From Polaromonas eurypsychrophila (GTDB taxonomy: Bacteria; Pseudomonadota; Gammaproteobacteria; Burkholderiales; Burkholderiaceae_C): a stretch of 64,000 nt of DNA. The position numbers were made by a program, and so were the translations under genes. Positions 47,188-57,056 of this stretch are shown here, in pieces. A model generated the notes under the pieces. That model worked only from the letters and a program-made list of their open reading frames with translations, made no database searches and was not told where the DNA came from. Each line of letters opens with the position of its first letter. Position 1 is the stretch's first letter. The DNA lies in NCBI RefSeq assembly GCF_014641715.1, contig NZ_BMIG01000011.1, forward strand, positions 1-64,000, given 5' to 3'.

Positions 47188-47619
47188 TTATGGCTGCTTT
47201 GTAACGGATTTAATTTTGAAGAACCGGGCGCTGCGTTCATCCTTTAATGCGCCGTAAAACTCTTCACCGACCTGATAGGTGTAGTAGCACATGTCGGTAC
47301 GTGAATTCCAGACCGGCATGTGTTTCTTCGAACACCACTTGCCATCCTCGTCGGCCGACCAGACCCCCGTGGCGGGGCTTTCGCTGCGACTGCCATAGTG
47401 ATACTCCGAGCCAGACAGCGTGCCGTCGGCTTGAAACAAAAGATCGCCCTCTCCTCCACCGATTGGCCAGACATACTTGATGCGAAGTGGAACCATCGCG
47501 GTGTAGTCCGCCTTCGTGAGCTTTCTTGCGCCTTTATCCAGCAAATCACCGACATTGGATTGAGCAAGTACTGGCAGGCTACTTAGCGCAAGCAAGGACC
47601 CAAAAATCAAGGTTTTCAT
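47188..47619 (-). CDS. Small secreted protein, possibly DUF995-like
   Basis: The 143-residue protein has a signal peptide (MKTLIFGSLLALSSLPVLAQS) and a mature domain with GDLLFQADGTLSG, GVWSADEDGKWCSKKH, a second Cys in RTDMCYYTYQVGEEFYG and a C-terminal RSARFFKIKS. Two cysteines may form a disulfide. The pattern of a W-D-D-G-K-WC core and CYxY recalls DUF995 and similar small periplasmic domains, but I cannot confirm the family. GGGAGA sits seven bases before ATG 47619. Confidence 0.65.
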   Translation of the reverse strand: MKTLIFGSLLALSSLPVLAQSNVGDLLDKGARKLTKADYTAMVPLRIKYVWPIGGGEGDLLFQADGTLSGSEYHYGSRSESPATGVWSADEDGKWCSKKHMPVWNSRTDMCYYTYQVGEEFYGALKDERSARFFKIKSVTKQP

Positions 47620-47820
47620 AGTCTCTCCCAAATGTAGTTACATGATGTTACCACCAGGACGGTGATCATGTGATGGCGCTCAGTTCTGCCTTTAACCGGG
47701 AAGACGCAGGAGTGTAAACAGTGGCGCTTTGGCACTGAGGCAAGACAACATCTGCACCTGATACTTGGTCACGCGCGATTTGCCATCAGTACGACGACTG
47801 CCCTTTTTTAGCGATCAGGA

Positions 47821-48831
47821 TCAAACACTGACGCCAAACTCCTCAGTATCCACTTCGCTGGCACTCTGCGCGCTGTAACGCGGGCCGGTCACGGTGCCCT
47901 GACTGATCAGTGCATCGAGTCTGGTCAGCAGGCCGGCGTCCAGCCGTACATCCATCGCAGCCAGGTCCTCCTGCAGATGCGCCACGCTGCTTGTGCCCGG
48001 AATCGGGATGATATGCGGCGCCTTGTGCAGCAACCAGGCCAGCGCTAGCTGGGCCGGCGTGCAGCCGGCCTCTTCGGCCAGCGCCTTGTAAGGTGGGAGC
48101 AACTTCAGGTTGGCCGCGTAGTTGTCGGGCGAAAAACGCGGCATCGCAGCGCGAATATCCTTGGGCACGAGCGTGCCGACATCGTGCAGCGCATCGCACA
48201 AAAAACCGCGCGCCACCGGGCTGAAGGCCACAAAGGCCGCGCCCAACTCACGGCAAGCCTCCAGCACCGCGATCTCCGGATTGCGCGTCCACAGCGAATA
48301 TTCGGTCTGCACGGCGGCAATCGGGTGCACGGCGTGAGCCTTGCGCAGCGTTGTGGCCGAGACCTCGGACAGGCCGATTGCCCGCACTTTGCCCACGCGC
48401 ACCAGCTCGGCCATGGCACCTACGCTGTCTTCGATCGGCACCTTCTTGTCCCAGCGGTGCAGGTAATACAGGTCGATCACGTCGGTCTGCAGGCGCTGCA
48501 GGCTGTCTTCGCAATTTTTCCGGATGGCCTCGGGCCGGCCGTCGATGACACGTTTGACACCGTCATCAAAATGCACACCCGACATGCCGCCCTTGCTGGC
48601 CAGCGTGAAGCTGCTGCGGTGTTTGGACAGCACCTTGCCGACCAGGGTTTCGTTGGCGCCAAAGCCATACAGCGCCGCTGTGTCAAACAGCGTGACGCCG
48701 GCGTCCAGCGCGGCCAGCAACACACGTTCGCTCTGCTCCGCAGAGGGCGGCGTGCCGTAGGCGTGGCTCAGGTTCATGCAGCCCAGGCCGATGGCCGAGA
48801 CAGTGAAAGATGCGATGGTTCGTTGTTGCAT
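47821..48831 (-). CDS. Aldo/keto reductase
   Basis: The 336-residue TIM-barrel oxidoreductase has the N-terminal GLGCMNLSHAYGTP, the catalytic Asp/Tyr pair in VTLFDTAALYGFGANE, Lys in TLASKGG, His in LYYLHRWDKKVPIEDSVG and the cofactor loop PIPGTSSVAHLQEDLAA. It reduces aldehydes or ketones with NADPH. It lies downstream of, and on the same strand as, the LysR gene at 48920. Confidence 0.88.
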   Translation of the reverse strand: MQQRTIASFTVSAIGLGCMNLSHAYGTPPSAEQSERVLLAALDAGVTLFDTAALYGFGANETLVGKVLSKHRSSFTLASKGGMSGVHFDDGVKRVIDGRPEAIRKNCEDSLQRLQTDVIDLYYLHRWDKKVPIEDSVGAMAELVRVGKVRAIGLSEVSATTLRKAHAVHPIAAVQTEYSLWTRNPEIAVLEACRELGAAFVAFSPVARGFLCDALHDVGTLVPKDIRAAMPRFSPDNYAANLKLLPPYKALAEEAGCTPAQLALAWLLHKAPHIIPIPGTSSVAHLQEDLAAMDVRLDAGLLTRLDALISQGTVTGPRYSAQSASEVDTEEFGVSV

Positions 48832-48919
48832 GGCGTGAGCTTAAGCCAAACCGGAAGCTGTCGCACTTGCGTGGTTTGCATGGCTTGCGTCGTCCGCACT
48901 GTGCATTCGCCGCGGTGCT

Positions 48920-49792
48920 TCAGACCGGGCCCGACACGCGCGCCTGCTCAAGAAACGCCGTCACCAGGCGGGCTCGGGCGGTACCGCGCCGCCACAACAC
49001 GCCGAACTGGCGAGGCGTGACAGGATCCGGCAGCTGGATCCGGGCAATGTCCAGGCCCCGAGTGAGCGGTGAGGCAATGTCAGGCACCAGAGAAACGCCC
49101 AAGCCCTCGCTCACCATCATTGAGATCGCCAGCAGCGAGCTCAGCTCGAACCTTTCGCGAGGAACAATACCGTGATCACGCAGGTAAGCGTCGGCGCGCT
49201 TGCCAAATCCCAGACTGCGGTCATAACGCAGCAGCGGTTGAGTGCGCAACAGCTGGAGTGCATCCTGGTCGGCAAATTCGGGTGGCGCCAGCACCACCAT
49301 CTGCTCATCGCGCAGCAATTCCCAGGCCGTGGCCTTGTCCAGGGCAAACTCCGGGTGCAGGCAGACGGCCGCGTCCAGCTCGTCGCGGCGCACGGCTTCG
49401 ACCACCTGTTGCGAGAGGCCAGACTGAATGAACACGGTCACATCGGGGTGCGCGCGGGCAAGTCGGCCCAGGATGCCGGGAAGCACCGTATGCAATGCGG
49501 TGTTGATGGTGCCAAGTCGCAACTCACCGGCGACAACGTCTTCCAGCACCACGGCGCGCAGCGTGCCAAAGTCGCGCAGCAGTTCACCGGCGCGCACCAG
49601 CAGCCGGTGACCGGCAGGCGTCGGCAAGACGGTGCGACCCGAGCGAACCATCAAGGGCACGCCCAGATCACGTTCGAGAGTGCGTACTTGCAAGGCGACC
49701 GCTGCGGGCGTCAGCCCCAGGCGACGTGCTGCTTCGGCCATCGAGCCGGTCTCGGCGGCCAGCACGAAGGTCTGCAGGAATGCTGTTTCCAT
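48920..49792 (-). CDS. LysR-family regulator of the CitE-like/CoA-transferase locus
   Basis: The 290-residue protein has the winged HTH (GSMAEAARRLGLTPAAVALQVRTLERDLG) and a binding domain with GELRLGTINTALHTVLPGILG and SMMVSEGLGVSLVPD. It is divergent from the CoA ester lyase gene across 94 bp containing a perfect ATAGA-TTT-TCTAT dyad, so it probably controls that cluster. Confidence 0.87.
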   Translation of the reverse strand: METAFLQTFVLAAETGSMAEAARRLGLTPAAVALQVRTLERDLGVPLMVRSGRTVLPTPAGHRLLVRAGELLRDFGTLRAVVLEDVVAGELRLGTINTALHTVLPGILGRLARAHPDVTVFIQSGLSQQVVEAVRRDELDAAVCLHPEFALDKATAWELLRDEQMVVLAPPEFADQDALQLLRTQPLLRYDRSLGFGKRADAYLRDHGIVPRERFELSSLLAISMMVSEGLGVSLVPDIASPLTRGLDIARIQLPDPVTPRQFGVLWRRGTARARLVTAFLEQARVSGPV

Positions 49793-49814
49793 AGATGGTT
49801 GCGAAGTTGAAAGA

Positions 49815-49827
49815 ATAGATTTTCTAT
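49815..49827. promoter_or_regulatory. LysR-type operator candidate
   Basis: ATAGA-TTT-TCTAT is a perfect inverted repeat, centred in the short gap between the divergent LysR and CitE-like genes. It fits the T-N11-A LysR box form (ATA...TAT). Confidence 0.55.
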
Positions 49828-49886
49828 CTTTTTAAACAAGCGGCTGCGGGTTTACCGGAAGGCCCAAAACCCGGAGACTTCCCGGC

Positions 49887-50759
49887 ATGAGAAGCAAACT
49901 CTTTGTGCCGGGTTCCAGGCCGGAACTGTTCGCCAAAGCCCTGGCCAGCGACGCCGATGGCATTTCAATCGACCTGGAAGACGCGGTGGTGGAAACCCGC
50001 AAGTCCGAGGCACGGGCAACGGTGACAAAGTGGTTGCGCTCCCGCATCCCGGGAGCAGATCGCAAACTGGTGATCGTGCGTGTGAATGCCATGGATACGC
50101 CGCACTTCGACGCCGACGTGACCGCCGTGGTTCAACCCGGCCTGGACGTGCTGAACCTGCCCAAGCCTGAGAGCGTCGATGCGGTCCGTGCTGCGGTGGC
50201 CGCCATTGCGCGCGCCGAACGTGCAAACGGTGTGTCCATCCCGGTGCGGTTGCTGCTCAATATCGAGGCCCCGCGTGCACTGCGCGAGGCTGCAGACCTT
50301 GCCGCGGCCGATCCGCGGGTGATGGGATTACAGGTCGGACTGGGAGACCTGTTCGAACCGCTGGGCATAGACCGTTGCGACATGGCTTGCGTTGGGCAGG
50401 TGCTGTTCGCAGTCCGCATGGCGGCGGCCGAGGCAGGCGTGGACGCTTTCGATGGCGCATTCGCTGACGTCAGCAATCCCGAGGCTTATCTCGCCGAGGC
50501 GCAACTCGCCCGGCGCTTAGGATTCTCGGGAAAAAGTTGCATTCACCCCAGCCAGATCGCCTTGGCCAACCAGGCTTTCCGGCCGAGTGATGCCCAGATT
50601 GCCCATGCGCTGAAGGTGATGCAGGCCGCAGCCGATGCACACACCCGCGGCATGGGCGCCTACATGGTCGAAGGCAGGATGGTCGATGCGCCATTTGTCC
50701 GCCGTGCAGAAGCTGTCGTCGAGAGCGCGCGCCGCATGGGCCTGCTGCCCACAGGATGA
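49887..50759 (+). CDS. CitE-like (HpcH/HpaI family) CoA ester lyase
   Basis: The 290-residue protein has RSKLFVPGSRPELFAKALASDADGISIDLEDAV, the RVNAMDTPHFDADV motif, the acid residue in LLNIEAPRALREAADLA, GLGDLFEPLGIDR and KSCIHPSQI. This is the CitE/malyl-CoA lyase-like branch, which cleaves 3-hydroxyacyl-CoA esters such as malyl-, citramalyl- or citryl-CoA. It lies in an operon with a Bug receptor and a CoA transferase, suggesting acid uptake, activation to CoA and cleavage. Confidence 0.85.
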   Translation: MRSKLFVPGSRPELFAKALASDADGISIDLEDAVVETRKSEARATVTKWLRSRIPGADRKLVIVRVNAMDTPHFDADVTAVVQPGLDVLNLPKPESVDAVRAAVAAIARAERANGVSIPVRLLLNIEAPRALREAADLAAADPRVMGLQVGLGDLFEPLGIDRCDMACVGQVLFAVRMAAAEAGVDAFDGAFADVSNPEAYLAEAQLARRLGFSGKSCIHPSQIALANQAFRPSDAQIAHALKVMQAAADAHTRGMGAYMVEGRMVDAPFVRRAEAVVESARRMGLLPTG

Positions 50760-50784
50760 TCACAACAACCACCAGGAGACAATC

Positions 50785-51783
50785 ATGCAAGCATTGACAC
50801 GGCGCGCCCTGCGCCGCCCTTCCCTCGCCGCCTTGGTCGCCTTGGCCCTGGTCGCCTTTGCGGGCGCTGTGGCTCAGGCGCAGGACGCGTATCCGAGCAA
50901 ACCCATCACCATCGTCGTACCTTACCCACCCGGCGGCTCGAACGATGTGTTTGCGCGCGTCATCGCCCGGGAATTGGGTGATGCGCTGAAGCAGCCGGTG
51001 ATCGTGGACAACCGTCCCGGTGCCAGCGGCACGACCGGAACCGCAGCGGTCGTGCGCGCGACGGCAGACGGTTATACGCTGGTCGCCGTGTCTTCCAGCA
51101 TGACGACCAACGCGGCGATCCAGCCAAAAATGCCGTTCGACCCTGTCAAGGGGCTGGCAGCGGTGGCGATGTTTGCGGAAGGTCCCTTCATCGTCGCGGT
51201 GAACAATGAGTTCGCCGCCAAATCTCCCAAGGAATTGATTGCCGCGATCCGCGCCAAGCCGGGCGCCTACAACTATGCCTCCTCGGGCACGGGCAGCGTC
51301 AACCAGTTCGGCACCGAGTTGCTCAAGGCCCAGGCTGGCAATCTGTTCATCACACACATTCCCTATCGCGGCATGGGCCCGGCCGTCACAGACCTGGCCG
51401 GGGGACAAACCCAGGTCCTGATGGCGAGCGGACCCAGCCTGTTGCCGATGGTGCGCGCAGGCAAGGTACGCGCCATTGGTATCACCAGCGCCACGCCGAG
51501 CGCCATCGCGCCCGACCTGGTGCCCTTTTCAACGGCCGTGCCGGGCTACGAGTTCTCGCTGTGGTGGGGCCTTCTCGCGCCTGCCGGCACGCCAACACCC
51601 GTGATCAGCAAGCTCAACGCCGCAATCAATCAGATTCTGGCCAAGCCAGAAGTCAAGGCGCAGTTCCTGCGTGAAGGTGCCGAAGCCAGGCCCATCACTC
51701 CGGCACAGTTCGCCAGTGTGGTGGCTAGCGACGTTGAGCGCTGGAAAAAACTGGCCCGGCAACAAAACATCGTCGCAGACTGA
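50785..51783 (+). CDS. Bug-family (TctC) tripartite tricarboxylate receptor
   Basis: The 332-residue protein has a signal peptide (to about residue 32, AVAQAQ), then YPSKPITIVVPYPPGGSNDVFARVIA, the family signature, and THIPYRGMGPAVTDLAGGQ. Bug proteins bind carboxylic acids in the periplasm for TTT transporters or signal through sensor kinases. AGGAGA precedes ATG 50785. It is adjacent to the CoA ester lyase gene; no TctA/TctB membrane genes are seen nearby. Confidence 0.88.
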   Translation: MQALTRRALRRPSLAALVALALVAFAGAVAQAQDAYPSKPITIVVPYPPGGSNDVFARVIARELGDALKQPVIVDNRPGASGTTGTAAVVRATADGYTLVAVSSSMTTNAAIQPKMPFDPVKGLAAVAMFAEGPFIVAVNNEFAAKSPKELIAAIRAKPGAYNYASSGTGSVNQFGTELLKAQAGNLFITHIPYRGMGPAVTDLAGGQTQVLMASGPSLLPMVRAGKVRAIGITSATPSAIAPDLVPFSTAVPGYEFSLWWGLLAPAGTPTPVISKLNAAINQILAKPEVKAQFLREGAEARPITPAQFASVVASDVERWKKLARQQNIVAD

Positions 51784-51808
51784 TTTCACACGCCAGAAGC
51801 CATCAATC

Positions 51809-52954
51809 ATGAGCTTGACTGGGAACAGAAGCGGCCCGCTTGCGGGCGTACGCGTCCTCGACCTCAGCGCTTACATCGCTGGGCCTTATGGTTGCTCTTT
51901 GCTAGCCGACCAGGGCGCCGAGGTCATCAAGGTCGAGCCGCCGGCCGGAGACAATCTGCGCAAATACCCCTCCACCCTGGAATCTGAGAGCCGCGCTTTC
52001 CTGGGAGTCAACCGGGGCAAACTCGGTGTGGTGCTGGACCTCAAGGATGCGCGCGACCACGATCGCCTGCTGGCGCTGGTGCGGAGCGCGGACGTGCTGG
52101 TACATAACTTCCGGCCCAATGTACCGGCTCGCCTGGGGATCGCCTATGAGCAGCTCAAGGACATCAATCCGCGCCTCGTCTATTGCGCAGTTACCGGTTA
52201 TGGCGATACAGGGCCGCTGAAAGACAAGGCCGGCTACGACCAGGTGCTGCAAACGATGACGGGCATGTGCACGCTCCAGGGTAAACGCGGCGAGCCGCCC
52301 GAAATCCTGTACGGCTCGGTCGTTGACTACTACGCAGCTGCGCTTGTCTCTGGCGGCGTTTCTTCGGCTCTGTACGAGCGCGAGAAAAGTGGCGAAGGCC
52401 AATATGTCGGTGTCTCGCTTTTGCGTTCGGCGCTCGCCATGCAGTCTGCCCGTCTGGTGTGGGCGGACAGCGAGCCGCGTGAAGTTGGCCGGGACATGCG
52501 CTCAGGTGGAATCACCGGCATCCATCCTACCCAGGAAGGCTATTTGTACATTTCGGCCAACACGCCGCATTTCTGGCGGGCACTGTGCGAGAGGACGGGC
52601 CTGCCAGAATTGCTGGACGAGCGTTACGACACGGTTCGCAAGCGCGCCCAGCATCATGCAGAAATTGTGCCGCTCCTGCACGTTGCGCTGGCGCTACACA
52701 GCGCGCTGGAGTGGGAGGCGCTGTTTGGGGAAGAGGTGCCCTGCGCCGCGGCGCGCTCCGTCGAGGACATGTTTGATTTTCCCCAGGCACTGGAAGAGGA
52801 CATGATCCAGACCTATGAGCACCCCGTCGCGGGCCGCTACCGCGGTTTCACCCGAGCATGGAAATTTGGCCGGACACCGGGGCCGACACCGATGGCCGCG
52901 CCAGCGCTGGACCAGCACGGCGACGCGTTGCGCGCCGAAGCCGACCGGCTTTGA
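51809..52954 (+). CDS. CaiB/BaiF-family (type III) CoA transferase
   Basis: The 381-residue protein has GPLAGVRVLDLSAYIAGPYGCSLLADQGAEVIKVEPPAGDN, NRGKLGVVLDLKD, the conserved AVTGYGDTGPLKDKAGYDQVLQTMTGM with the catalytic Asp, and RYRGFTRAWKFGRTPGP. It moves CoA between carboxylic acids (formyl-, succinyl- or crotonobetainyl-type). With the CitE-like lyase this makes a plausible activation-and-cleavage pathway. The donor acid is unknown. Confidence 0.87.
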   Translation: MSLTGNRSGPLAGVRVLDLSAYIAGPYGCSLLADQGAEVIKVEPPAGDNLRKYPSTLESESRAFLGVNRGKLGVVLDLKDARDHDRLLALVRSADVLVHNFRPNVPARLGIAYEQLKDINPRLVYCAVTGYGDTGPLKDKAGYDQVLQTMTGMCTLQGKRGEPPEILYGSVVDYYAAALVSGGVSSALYEREKSGEGQYVGVSLLRSALAMQSARLVWADSEPREVGRDMRSGGITGIHPTQEGYLYISANTPHFWRALCERTGLPELLDERYDTVRKRAQHHAEIVPLLHVALALHSALEWEALFGEEVPCAAARSVEDMFDFPQALEEDMIQTYEHPVAGRYRGFTRAWKFGRTPGPTPMAAPALDQHGDALRAEADRL

Positions 52955-52976
52955 TAGCAGGCCATCAAGACCGCGC

Positions 52977-53930
52977 TCAGGCCAGTTGCTGCTCCAGCTC
53001 GTGCAGCACTTCGTAGCAAGCCAACACCTGGGCGACGCTGCTGTTCGGTTCACGCTCTTCGCGGATGGCGGCAAAAAATTCGCGGTCCTGCAGCTCGATG
53101 CCGTTCATCGACACATCCACCTTGCTCACGTCGATCTTTTCCTCTTTCCCATTGAACAGATCGTCATAACGGGCCAGATAAGTGGCCGTGTCGCCGATGT
53201 AGCGGAAAAAGGTTCCGAGCGGTCCGTCGTTGTTGAAGCTCAACGACAGCGTGCAGATCGCGCCATTGGCCGCCTTGAGCTGGATGCTCATGTCCATCGC
53301 AATGCCCAACGCCGGGTGAATCGGCCCCTGGATGGCGTTGGCCTTCACGATGGGGCTGCCGCATTGGTAGGCAAACAAATCGACCGTGTGCGCCGCGTGG
53401 TGCCACAGCAGGTGATCGGTCCAGCTGCGCGGCTGGCCCAGTGCGTTCATGTTGCTGCGGCGGAAGAAATAGGTCTGCACGTCCATCTGCTGTATGTTGA
53501 AGCGGCCGGCCTCGATTTCCTTGTGCACATACTGGTGACTGGGATTGAAGCGGCGGGTGTGGCCACACATGGCGACCAGCCCGGTCTGCTTCTGCAGCGC
53601 CACCACCTCCTGCGCGCCCTTGAGGGTATCGGCCAGTGGAATTTCGACCTGCACATGTTTACCGGCCTTCATGCAGGCAATCGACTGCTCCGCGTGCATC
53701 TGCGTCGGCGTGCACAAAATGACGGCATCGACTTCCTTGAGCGCCAGGCTGTCGGCCAGATCGGTGCTGACATGGGCGATGCCGTACTTGGCGGCAATTT
53801 CTTTGGTCTTGTCCAGGTCGCGGCTGATCAGCGAGACGACTTCAACGCCAGCTATGTTCTTGATGCCGTCCAGGTGTTTGATGCCGAAGGCACCGGCGCC
53901 GGCGAGCGCGACTTTAATGGTTTTGGTCAT
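52977..53930 (-). CDS. ligC: 4-carboxy-2-hydroxymuconate-6-semialdehyde dehydrogenase
   Basis: The 317-residue protein is a Gfo/Idh/MocA-type NADP oxidoreductase: IKVALAGAGAFGIKHLDGI, LCTPTQMHAEQSIACMKAGKHVQVEIPLAD and GHTRRFNPSHQYVHKEI match LigC/PmdC. It oxidises the ring-cleavage product CHMS (as hemiacetal) to 2-pyrone-4,6-dicarboxylate. It is the last gene of the lig/pmd operon, after ligB. GC-rich hairpins at 53948-53980 separate it from ligB. Confidence 0.92.
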   Translation of the reverse strand: MTKTIKVALAGAGAFGIKHLDGIKNIAGVEVVSLISRDLDKTKEIAAKYGIAHVSTDLADSLALKEVDAVILCTPTQMHAEQSIACMKAGKHVQVEIPLADTLKGAQEVVALQKQTGLVAMCGHTRRFNPSHQYVHKEIEAGRFNIQQMDVQTYFFRRSNMNALGQPRSWTDHLLWHHAAHTVDLFAYQCGSPIVKANAIQGPIHPALGIAMDMSIQLKAANGAICTLSLSFNNDGPLGTFFRYIGDTATYLARYDDLFNGKEEKIDVSKVDVSMNGIELQDREFFAAIREEREPNSSVAQVLACYEVLHELEQQLA

Positions 53931-53946
53931 TGGAGACTCCGCTGAG

Positions 53947-53981
53947 CCGCCTCAAGGAGGCGAACGCCCCCTAGTGGGGCA
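53947..53981. repeat. Two small GC hairpins between ligB and ligC
   Basis: CGCCTC-AAG-GAGGCG (53948-53962) is followed by GCCCC-CTAGT-GGGGC (53966-53980). No T run follows on either strand, so they are not typical terminators. They could slow RNA decay or lower expression of ligC relative to ligAB. Confidence 0.6.
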
Positions 53982-54006
53982 GTGAATGGATATGAACGTG
54001 GGGGCA

Positions 54007-55310
<1,304 letters not shown>

Positions 55311-55322
55311 GGTTGCCTCCTG

Positions 55323-57029
55323 TCATTTGATGCATTCAAAACTTGCGGCCTGGGCCGCATCGCCAGCGCGGTAGCGCGGCCACAGCGGCCATTCACACAG
55401 CGGACGGGAGCGGGCGGCCGCGAACGGTGGCACCACCGGCTGCTCAAACAGTTGCAGCCCGGCCGGCGCCTGGCCGCGCTCGACCCAGGCGACCAGCGCA
55501 GGCAGGATGTCCGCATTGGCCGGTGCACCGCTGCCCACGTGGTCCACACCCGGTGCAGTGTAGAGCTTGAAGAAGCGGTCCACGCTGCCCTGCCCCATCC
55601 GTGCCACCACAGATTCGTAATAACGGATGCCAACGTAAGGGCTCTGTGCATAGTCGGCCATGTTCTCCAGCAGCATCAGTTTCCCGCCGCGCGCGCTGAA
55701 AGCGGTCAGGTCGGGGTCGGTGGCGTCCATCAATGCAGAGACCTGGCCTATCCGCGCGGCGAAGTTCTCGGGCTTGAAGTTGCGCACGTCGAAGGCGGGA
55801 TCACGGGCGTAAAAATGCTGGACCGCGCCGCTGCCATAAAACCATGCGATACCGTTGGTAGGCTGCGGCGGTTGCGCCGGTGCGCTTGTGCCCAGCCACC
55901 AGGCATTCCAGCCACCGGTGGGGCCGAAAGCGGGTGTTGCCTCGCCCGAAACACCCCAGCCGGGATATTCCGTCACGCCATTGGTCAACGCAAACGGCAT
56001 GCGGTAGGGCGAATGCAATGTCTGCACAGCGCGCACTTGGGCGTCGCTCAAGCAGACATCACCGCCCTGGCCGGCGGCGCAGCGCAGCTTCATCACGTCG
56101 AAGCGCGTGCGGCAGCCCGCAAAGTCGGAAACAACACCGTCGGCCAGGCCGTCTGCCGCGTCGCACGAAGCCAGCACGGCGTCATGGACAAGCTGCACCT
56201 GCGCAGGCCGCATCCAGCCCCCGTCCATCGTCGCCAGGCCGTTGCGGGTGCCAGCGAACTGCAGCGCCGTCCAGTTGATCACCGGTACGCGGCTGAAGAT
56301 GCCGTCGAAATCATTTGGATAACGCTGGGCCATGGTCAGGCCTTCACGCCCACCCTCTGAGCTCCCGACAAAATACAGCTTCGCCGGGCTGCGGCCATAG
56401 GCCTGCTGCATCAGGGCCACAGCCACGTCACGCACCTTTTTGTAGGAAGCATGGGCGAAGTTGACCAGCGCCTCGTCATTCGCCGCAAAAGCCTGCGGCG
56501 GCACGCCCGGCGCATTCTGGTGGCCGGAGTCGGTGCCATAGGTCACGAAGCCTTGCGCAAGCGGCGTGGGTTGGTCAAAGCGCGCGGCGGGAATCAGCCC
56601 CAGGGCGTTGATCAAAGTCCCATTGAAACCGCCACCACCGTACTGCACGCTACGGCCGTTCCACTGCAGCGGCAGATTGACCTGAAACAGGATGGGCGGA
56701 GCCTTTGGATCAAGCGGGGCAATGCGGCCCAGCACCTGGCAATGCGCAGGGGTGGCTGGCGTGATGCGCGCCGCCGGCGTGGGACCGCGATCGGCCACGC
56801 TCAAGGCCACCGGCTGCGTCAGGCGGGTCGAGTCAATGCTGGCCGCACCGCTGGGCAGGCCAATAAGGCTGGCAGGAATGGGGGTGCCCAGGCGCGCGCA
56901 GGCCGCGGCAGGGTCTGTCCCCAGGCTCACCGGTGCGAACGCCGGGCCCGTGGTGCTGCAGGCAGAGAGCAGCGCGGCCGTTGCCACGGAGGCGCATGTC
57001 AGTCGAAGATGGGGGGCATACACGTTCAT
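55323..57029 (-). CDS. Tannase/feruloyl-esterase-family lipoprotein lacking the active-site cysteines
   Basis: The 568-residue protein has a lipobox (LLSAC at about 18-22) and the tannase fold: VQYGGGGFNGTL, TDSGHQNAP, YFVGSSEGGREGLTMAQRYP (Ser nucleophile), DYAQSP (Asp) and GVDHVGSG (His). In fungal and other members the Ser is preceded by Cys and the His followed by Cys (CS-D-HC motif); here these are Gly-less-Cys (GSS) and Val (HV). An aromatic ester or related ester is the likely substrate, supplying hydroxybenzoates to LigAB. Disulfide loss needs checking. Confidence 0.85.
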   Translation of the reverse strand: MNVYAPHLRLTCASVATAALLSACSTTGPAFAPVSLGTDPAAACARLGTPIPASLIGLPSGAASIDSTRLTQPVALSVADRGPTPAARITPATPAHCQVLGRIAPLDPKAPPILFQVNLPLQWNGRSVQYGGGGFNGTLINALGLIPAARFDQPTPLAQGFVTYGTDSGHQNAPGVPPQAFAANDEALVNFAHASYKKVRDVAVALMQQAYGRSPAKLYFVGSSEGGREGLTMAQRYPNDFDGIFSRVPVINWTALQFAGTRNGLATMDGGWMRPAQVQLVHDAVLASCDAADGLADGVVSDFAGCRTRFDVMKLRCAAGQGGDVCLSDAQVRAVQTLHSPYRMPFALTNGVTEYPGWGVSGEATPAFGPTGGWNAWWLGTSAPAQPPQPTNGIAWFYGSGAVQHFYARDPAFDVRNFKPENFAARIGQVSALMDATDPDLTAFSARGGKLMLLENMADYAQSPYVGIRYYESVVARMGQGSVDRFFKLYTAPGVDHVGSGAPANADILPALVAWVERGQAPAGLQLFEQPVVPPFAAARSRPLCEWPLWPRYRAGDAAQAASFECIK

Positions 57030-57056
57030 GGTTTGTCTCCTGCTTTTGTAGTGGGC

